Shown here one piece after another: positions 31,091 through 36,174 of a stretch of DNA of 36,174 nt. The position numbers were made by a program, and so were the translations under genes. Each line of letters begins with the position of its first letter. Positions within the stretch are counted from its first letter, which is position 1. The stretch covers positions 1-36,174 of the forward strand of contig JARGNO010000040.1 in NCBI GenBank assembly GCA_029213165.1. The letters run 5' to 3'. Under the pieces are notes generated by a model. It searched no databases. It was not told the DNA's origin and saw only the letters and a list, made by a program, of their open reading frames with translations. The stretch comes from Minwuia sp. Lineage in GTDB: Bacteria > Pseudomonadota > Alphaproteobacteria > Minwuiales > Minwuiaceae.

Positions 31091-32311
31091 ATGACTGTGA
31101 ACAACAATCCCAACAGCTTTCGCAATGGCCCGGACGGGACCGGGCATTTCGGTGATTACGGCGGACGCTACGTCGCCGAGACCCTGATGCCGCTGATCCT
31201 GGAACTGGATGAGGCCTATGAGGCGGCCAAGGCGGACCCGACCTTCCAGGAGGAACTGGATTACTATCTGCGAGACTATGTCGGACGCCCAAGCCCGATG
31301 TATTACGCGGAGCGCCTGACGGAGCATTTCGGCGGCGCGAAGATCTACTTCAAGCGTGACGAGCTGAATCACACCGGCGCACACAAGATCAACAACTGCA
31401 TGGGCCAGATCCTGCTGGCACGGCGCATGGGCAAGCCGCGCATCATCGCCGAGACCGGTGCCGGACAGCATGGCGTGGCCACCGCGACCGTCGCGGCCCG
31501 TTTCGGCCTGCCCTGCCATGTCTACATGGGCTCGGTGGACGTGGAACGGCAGTCGCCCAACGTGTTCCGGATGAAGCTGCTGGGGGCGGAAGTCGTCCCC
31601 GTCACCTCCGGTTCCTCCACCCTGAAGGACGCGATGAACGAGGCGCTGCGGGACTGGGTGACCAATGTCTCCGACACCTTCTACATCATCGGCACGGTTG
31701 CCGGGCCGCACCCCTATCCGGCGATGGTGCGTGATTTCCAGTCCGTCATCGGCAACGAGGCCAGGGAACAGATGATGGAGAAGGAAGGGCGTCTGCCCGA
31801 CCAGATCGTCGCCTGCATCGGCGGCGGATCGAACGCCATGGGTCTGTTCCATCCGTTTCTCGACGATCCCGAGGTTCAGATCGTCGGTGTCGAAGCGGCA
31901 GGGCATGGCGTGGACACGGACAAGCACGCCGCATCCCTGACCGGGGGGCGCCCTGGCGTCCTGCACGGCAACAAGACCTATCTGCTGCAGACGGACGATG
32001 GCCAGATCGAGGAGGCGCATTCGATCTCCGCCGGTCTCGACTATCCTGGCATCGGGCCGGAACATGCATGGCTGAAGGATACCGGGCGGGTCGAATATGT
32101 CTCTGCCACGGATCAGGAGGCGCTGGAGATGTTCCAGCTCTGCTCGAAGCTGGAAGGCATCATCCCGGCGTTGGAGCCGTCACATGCGCTGGCCCATGTC
32201 GCCCGTGTTGCGCCGACACTGCCGAAGGACCACATCATCCTGATGAACATGTGTGGACGGGGTGACAAGGATGTCTTCACGGTCGCCGACGCCCTGGGGG
32301 TGAAGCTGTGA
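31091..32311 (+). CDS. trpB: Tryptophan synthase beta chain
   Basis: The 406-residue PLP enzyme condenses indole with serine. Diagnostic segments are [16 protein letters not shown], the PLP lysine Lys99 in [24 protein letters not shown], the phosphate-binding [10 protein letters not shown], and GILHGN-like [13 protein letters not shown]. Length and motifs are standard for TrpB1, which works in an alpha2-beta2 complex with TrpA. Its stop overlaps the trpA GTG (GTGA). ATG 31091 was chosen by family length. The ribosome site is weak. Confidence 0.97.
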   Translation: MTVNNNPNSFRNGPDGTGHFGDYGGRYVAETLMPLILELDEAYEAAKADPTFQEELDYYLRDYVGRPSPMYYAERLTEHFGGAKIYFKRDELNHTGAHKINNCMGQILLARRMGKPRIIAETGAGQHGVATATVAARFGLPCHVYMGSVDVERQSPNVFRMKLLGAEVVPVTSGSSTLKDAMNEALRDWVTNVSDTFYIIGTVAGPHPYPAMVRDFQSVIGNEAREQMMEKEGRLPDQIVACIGGGSNAMGLFHPFLDDPEVQIVGVEAAGHGVDTDKHAASLTGGRPGVLHGNKTYLLQTDDGQIEEAHSISAGLDYPGIGPEHAWLKDTGRVEYVSATDQEALEMFQLCSKLEGIIPALEPSHALAHVARVAPTLPKDHIILMNMCGRGDKDVFTVADALGVKL

Positions 32312-33117
32312 GCGCGCGTATCACACGTCGCTTTGCGGCGCTGAAGGCGCAGGGCCGGTCCGGTCTGGTCACCTTCGTGATGGGTGGAGATCCGGATTTC
32401 GAGACTTCCGCACGTATCCTGGAGGCCCTGCCGGGTGCCGGGGCCGATGTGATCGAGATCGGCATGCCCTTCACGGACCCGATGGCGGACGGTCCCGCGA
32501 TCCAGGTGGCTGGCCTGCGGGCGCTGGCCAATGGCCAGACCCTGAAACGGACGCTGGAACTGGTGACCCGGTTCCGCAAGACCGATGCGGATACGCCGAT
32601 CGTGCTGATGGGCTATTTCAACCCGGTGCTGAACCACGGTATTGCCGCGTTTGCGGTGGATGCCGCCGCTGCCGGGGTTGACGGCCTTATCATCGTTGAC
32701 CTGCCGCCGGAGGAAGATGCCGAGCTGCTGTCTGCCGCTGCGGCGCAGGACATTTCGCTGATCAGGCTGGCGACGCCCACGACCGACGACAAGCGGCTGC
32801 CGACAGTCCTGCGGAATACCTCCGGCTTTGTCTATTATGTCTCCGTTGCCGGAATAACCGGTGCAGGCCATATGGATACCGGTGCGGTCTCGGCAGCGGT
32901 CGAACGGCTGAAACGGCATACCGATCTGCCGGTCGCGGTCGGTTTCGGCATCAAGACGCCCGAACAGGCGGCGGCCGTGGCCCGGTGCGCCGATGCCGCC
33001 GTGGTGGGGACGGCCATCGTCGAACAGGTGGGGCGGGCCGGGGATGACCGTGATGCGGCAGTTGCCAATGTGGTCGAACTGGTGACAGCCCTTGCCGATG
33101 GTGTACGTTCTGCATGA
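32308..33117 (+). CDS. trpA: Tryptophan synthase alpha chain
   Basis: The 269-residue TIM-barrel subunit cleaves indole-3-glycerol phosphate to indole. Catalytic Glu50 lies in [16 protein letters not shown] with Asp61, the Met replacing the commoner Val or Ile of this motif. [13 protein letters not shown] and [12 protein letters not shown] are the phosphate-binding loops. GTG 32308 overlaps the trpB stop. An accD gene follows 79 bases downstream, the order typical of alphaproteobacteria. Confidence 0.96.
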   Translation: MSARITRRFAALKAQGRSGLVTFVMGGDPDFETSARILEALPGAGADVIEIGMPFTDPMADGPAIQVAGLRALANGQTLKRTLELVTRFRKTDADTPIVLMGYFNPVLNHGIAAFAVDAAAAGVDGLIIVDLPPEEDAELLSAAAAQDISLIRLATPTTDDKRLPTVLRNTSGFVYYVSVAGITGAGHMDTGAVSAAVERLKRHTDLPVAVGFGIKTPEQAAAVARCADAAVVGTAIVEQVGRAGDDRDAAVANVVELVTALADGVRSA

Positions 33118-33196
33118 TGGACAGCTGTCGTGGACATGGATCGAACGGAGGTATCCCCTTGAGCAACAATGGTCCCCATCGGGAGTGCGTTGACGC

Positions 33197-34168
33197 ATGA
33201 GCTGGCTGACCAACCGTGTCCTGCCCAAGATTGGTCTGGGCCGCCGCAAGGATGGCCCGGACAATCTCTGGGAGAAATGCCGCGCCTGCGGGCAGATGGT
33301 GTTCCATCGCGACTTGGAGCAGAGTTTCCGGGTCTGCCCGCATTGCGACCACCACATGCGCCTCACGGCATCGCAGCGGTTGGGGCTGCTGTTCGATGAT
33401 GCTGAGTTCGAGCGTCTGAAGACGCCGCAACCGCCAATGGATCCGCTGAAGTTCAAGGACTCCCGGCGCTATCCCGACCAGATCAAGGACGCGCGCAGTG
33501 CGGCGGAAGCCGACTTCGCGGTGGAGGCGGGTCTGGGCCGCATCGGTGGTCAGCCAACCGTGGTTGCGGCGCAGAATTTCTTCTTCATGGGCGGCTCCGT
33601 TTCCCCCGGTGAAGGGGAGGCGATTGTCGCGGCGGCGGAGCGGGCGGTGCAGGAAGACGCGGCGCTGATCGTCTGTGCCGCATCCGGTGGAATGCGGATG
33701 CAGGAGGGGATCCTGTCCCTGATGCAGATGCCCCGCACCACGGTGGCGATCCAGCGGCTGAAGGAAAAGGGTCTGCCCTATATCAGTGTGCTGACCGACC
33801 CGACCACGGGCGGCACGACCGCGTCCTTCGCGATGATCGGCGACGTGGCGATTGCCGAACCGGGGGCGCTGATCGGATTCGCTGGCCCACGGGTCATCGA
33901 GCAGACGATTCGGGAGCAGTTGCCGGATGGTTTCCAGCGTGCCGAATACCTGCTGGAACATGGCATGGTGGACATGGTCGTGCATCGCCATGAACTGGCA
34001 GAGACCCTTGCGCGCATCCTTTCGCTGATGCGGGAGCCGATGGTCGCGCCGCCTGTCTCATTGCCCCCGCCGGAGGCGGTGGCCAAACCCGACCCGGTGG
34101 ATGAGCCAGTGGCCGACGCCGACGAAGTGGGTGAAGACACCGGGGAGGCGCCTGAAAAGGCATTGTGA
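33197..34168 (+). CDS. accD: Acetyl-CoA carboxylase carboxyltransferase subunit beta
   Basis: The 323-residue subunit transfers the carboxyl group from biotin to acetyl-CoA to make malonyl-CoA. The N-terminal zinc ribbon uses Cys28, Cys31, Cys47 and Cys50 (KCRACG...RVCPHCDHH). The crotonase-like core has [12 protein letters not shown] and [18 protein letters not shown]. The last 45 residues are a Pro/Asp/Glu-rich tail, probably disordered. ATG 33197 has GGGAG eleven bases upstream. The end overlaps the folC GTG by four bases, an accD-folC pairing widespread in bacteria. Confidence 0.96.
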   Translation: MSWLTNRVLPKIGLGRRKDGPDNLWEKCRACGQMVFHRDLEQSFRVCPHCDHHMRLTASQRLGLLFDDAEFERLKTPQPPMDPLKFKDSRRYPDQIKDARSAAEADFAVEAGLGRIGGQPTVVAAQNFFFMGGSVSPGEGEAIVAAAERAVQEDAALIVCAASGGMRMQEGILSLMQMPRTTVAIQRLKEKGLPYISVLTDPTTGGTTASFAMIGDVAIAEPGALIGFAGPRVIEQTIREQLPDGFQRAEYLLEHGMVDMVVHRHELAETLARILSLMREPMVAPPVSLPPPEAVAKPDPVDEPVADADEVGEDTGEAPEKAL

Positions 34169-35448
34169 GAACACCGCTCACCGACGCTGCGCTGGAACGG
34201 ATCACGCGTCTGGGTGCCCGACGGATCGAGTTCGACCTGGAACGTCTGCCGATACTTCTCGAACGCCTGGGTGCGCCGCACCGGCGATTGCCGCCCATCG
34301 TCCATGTCACTGGTACGAACGGCAAGGGATCGGTGGTCGCCTGCCTGAATGCGATGCTGTCGCAGCAGGGCGTGAAGGTTCAGCGTTTCATCTCACCCTA
34401 TCTTTCCCGCCCGACGGAACAGGTTCTGCTGGCTGATGGAGAGATCAGCGATCAGGCATATGCCCAGGCACTGACGCAGGTCGCCGACGTCAACGATGGC
34501 GCGCCGCTGCCGGTCTTCGAGGCCATGACGGCAGCGGCCTTCCTGTGCTTTGCGAATTCACCGGCTGACGTGCTGCTGCTGGAATGCGGCATGGGGGGGC
34601 GGCTGGATTCGACCAATGTCGTGCCGGAGGTCTGTGTCAGCGTCGTCACTCCGGTAGATCTGGACCATCAGGCCTTTCTCGGACCCGATACGGCCAGTAT
34701 CGCGCGGGAGAAGGCGGGTATATTCCGGGCCGGTGTGCCTGTCGTTGCCAATCCCCAGGACGCGGATGCGGTGGCGGTCGTACAGGGTGCAGCGGAGGCT
34801 CTCGGCTGCCCCCTGCACCTGGCAGGGCGGGACTGGTCCATCGACAGTGCAACCGGTGCCTATGAGGGGATACGGCGTCTGTCTTTGCCGCCACCTGGGC
34901 TGCACGGTGATCACCAGTGGCGGAACGCGGCCCTGGCGGTTGCGGTGATGGAAGTCCTGTCCGAGCGAGCGGGTGTCGTCAGACCACCGGATGCCGGGAC
35001 GGTGGCGGCCCTTTCCGGTGTTCGCCTGCCGGCGCGTTTCCATCAGGTCCGGCATCCTGACATTGCTCGCCAGATATGGGTGGATGGCGGTCACAATGTC
35101 CATGCCGCAACAGCCGCCGCGGCGGCGCTTGCCGCCCTGCCTTCCCTGCCACTGACCCTGGTTGTCGGCATTCTGGACAATCGGCCGGTGGCACCATTCC
35201 TCAGCGCCTTCGCTCACCTCAATCCGGTGGTCACAGGCGTGCCCATCCTGCATCAGCCGCCCTATGCTGTCGGTACACCGTCCTCACCCAACCGGATCGC
35301 GGCAATCGCGCGTGAGATCGGGCTGGCAGGACAGCATGCACCAAGCTGGCAGCAGGCCCTTGAACTGATCAACCCGCGCCGGCGGGTCCTGATCACGGGA
35401 TCGTTGTACCTGGTTGGTGAGGTGTTGCAGACAATGCCGCCTTGCTGA
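34165..35448 (+). CDS. folC: Folylpolyglutamate synthase / dihydrofolate synthase
   Basis: The 427-residue Mur-ligase-fold enzyme adds glutamate to dihydropteroate and folates. The ATP-binding P-loop [10 protein letters not shown] covers residues 48-57, [12 protein letters not shown] is the Omega-loop region, [16 protein letters not shown] and [12 protein letters not shown] bind metal and substrate, and [10 protein letters not shown] marks the C-terminal domain. GTG 34165 overlaps the accD stop (GTGA). Last gene of the tightly coupled pyrF-to-folC run. Confidence 0.95.
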   Translation: MRTPLTDAALERITRLGARRIEFDLERLPILLERLGAPHRRLPPIVHVTGTNGKGSVVACLNAMLSQQGVKVQRFISPYLSRPTEQVLLADGEISDQAYAQALTQVADVNDGAPLPVFEAMTAAAFLCFANSPADVLLLECGMGGRLDSTNVVPEVCVSVVTPVDLDHQAFLGPDTASIAREKAGIFRAGVPVVANPQDADAVAVVQGAAEALGCPLHLAGRDWSIDSATGAYEGIRRLSLPPPGLHGDHQWRNAALAVAVMEVLSERAGVVRPPDAGTVAALSGVRLPARFHQVRHPDIARQIWVDGGHNVHAATAAAAALAALPSLPLTLVVGILDNRPVAPFLSAFAHLNPVVTGVPILHQPPYAVGTPSSPNRIAAIAREIGLAGQHAPSWQQALELINPRRRVLITGSLYLVGEVLQTMPPC

Positions 35449-35486
35449 ACTACCGTGCCAGCACAGACAGGAACAAGGACAATCCG

Positions 35487-36110
35487 ATGCTGACCGTTCA
35501 TCACCTGAACAATTCCCGTTCCCAGCGCATTCTCTGGCTGATGGAGGAACTGGGCCTTGACTACGAACTGAAGAAGTACCAGCGCAACGCCGAAACCAAC
35601 CTGGCTCCGCCGGAGCTGATCGCGGTGCATCCGCTGGGCAAGTCGCCCGTGCTGACGGAGGGTGATCACACGATCATCGAATCCGGCGCCATCATCGACT
35701 ACGTGATCCGTCGCCACGGCGGCGGCAAGCTGCAGCCGGACCCGGCAACGGCCGATTACGACAGCTATGTCCAGTGGCTGCAATACGCGGAAGGCTCCGC
35801 CATGCTGCCGCTGATGCTGTTCATGTATGTCGGTCGCCTGGGGGAGGCTGGTGCGCCGCTGCATCCGCGTATCGAGAGCGAGATCGCCAATCATGTCGGC
35901 TACATCAACCGTCACCTCGAAGGGCGTGAATTCCTGATTGGCGACAGCCTGACCGGCGCCGACATCAACCTCAGCTTCGTCGGTGAGATCCTCGGTCCCT
36001 TCGGCAAGCGCGGAACCTTCCCCAATGTGGACCGCTGGATCGCCGACCTGCACAAGCGCCCGGCCTGGCAGACCGCACTGGAGAAGGGTGGCGCCTACGC
36101 CTTCGCCTGA
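35487..36110 (+). CDS. Glutathione S-transferase family protein
   Basis: A 207-residue cytosolic GST. The N-terminal thioredoxin fold reads VHHLNNSRSQRILWLMEELGLDYEL, followed by HPLGKSPVLTEGD and IIESGAIIDYVIRR (glutathione-binding). The C-terminal helical domain contains EFLIGDSLTGADINLSF. The active-site segment NNSRSQR is the beta-like/Gst2 type found in fungi and proteobacteria. ATG 35487 with AAGGAC upstream was preferred to the in-frame ATG at 35442, which lies within the folC end. It may be co-transcribed with folC 38 bases upstream. Substrate unknown. Confidence 0.88.
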   Translation: MLTVHHLNNSRSQRILWLMEELGLDYELKKYQRNAETNLAPPELIAVHPLGKSPVLTEGDHTIIESGAIIDYVIRRHGGGKLQPDPATADYDSYVQWLQYAEGSAMLPLMLFMYVGRLGEAGAPLHPRIESEIANHVGYINRHLEGREFLIGDSLTGADINLSFVGEILGPFGKRGTFPNVDRWIADLHKRPAWQTALEKGGAYAFA

Positions 36111-36137
36111 AGGTCGCCACCACCCCACCCCTCCGGT

Positions 36138-36174
36138 GTCGTGCCCGGGCTTGACCCGGGTACCCAGGAGTGTC
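36138..36174. repeat. Intergenic palindromic repeat (truncated by window edge)
   Basis: GTGCCCGGG-cttga-CCCGGGTAC (36141-36163) forms a nine-base stem, flanked by GTGTC on both sides (36136-36140 and 36170-36174). The motif resembles the dispersed CCCGGGCTTGACCCGGG repeats seen between genes in many alphaproteobacteria. It also sits where a terminator for the GST gene would be. Only one copy is in this window. Confidence 0.55.

Overview
The window is high-GC, densely packed bacterial chromosome. Gene content suggests an alphaproteobacterium, most likely a marine or soil Rhodospirillales-type lineage. The pointers are a pyrF-trpF-trpB-trpA-accD-folC run, a PQQ/lanthanide-type alcohol dehydrogenase cluster, ETF-ubiquinone oxidoreductase, and a CCCGGG-cttga-CCCGGG intergenic repeat at the right edge. 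I see no rRNA, tRNA, CRISPR array, insertion sequence or phage gene. The taxonomic placement is inferred from family resemblance only.

Layout. 1-560: left edge with a doubtful partial gene and about 300 bases with no recognisable gene. 556-4501: TfoX-domain protein, lipoprotein, SDR, TerC membrane protein, metallo-beta-lactamase-fold hydrolase, PaaI-type thioesterase. 4546-6623: pqqB translationally coupled to a zapE-type ATPase. 6632-9218: SDR, an orphan glycine betaine/choline-type binding protein, a glutathione S-transferase. 9240-9913: a RelE-like/XRE toxin-antitoxin pair behind two copies of an 11-bp near-palindrome. 9947-12031: a short cytosolic reductive-dehalogenase-like iron-sulphur protein, preceded by a PLP aminotransferase broken by a frameshift. 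The frameshift joins the two reading frames into one 694-codon open frame. 12094-14333: M48 periplasmic protease and a DsbA-like thioredoxin.

14350-20184 is the most coherent system. It reads xoxF-like PQQ dehydrogenase, small cytochrome c, XoxJ-like binding protein, dihaem cytochrome c and a zeta-class GST (maiA-like). A periplasmic von Willebrand A protein (DUF1194) is divergent from it. The dehydrogenase has the Asp-Tyr-Asp signature of lanthanide-dependent enzymes. The cytochromes would carry electrons from PQQ, and XoxJ and possibly the vWA protein would act in activation or metal loading. The PQQ synthesis gene pqqB lies 12 kb away without its partners.

20206-28522: small zinc-ribbon protein, GlxA-type regulator, divergent HxlR regulator and carboxymuconolactone-decarboxylase-like gene, ETF-QO, an unusual uracil-DNA glycosylase lacking iron-sulphur cysteines, GNAT acetyltransferase, LLM flavin monooxygenase and an EmrA-type adaptor without a pump. 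28673-29539: a CmcJ/NvfI-family oxidoreductase. 29666-36110: the pyrimidine/tryptophan/fatty-acid/folate operon followed by another GST. Several genes without a Shine-Dalgarno sequence have a -10-like hexamer 6-7 bases before the start codon, suggesting leaderless transcripts.
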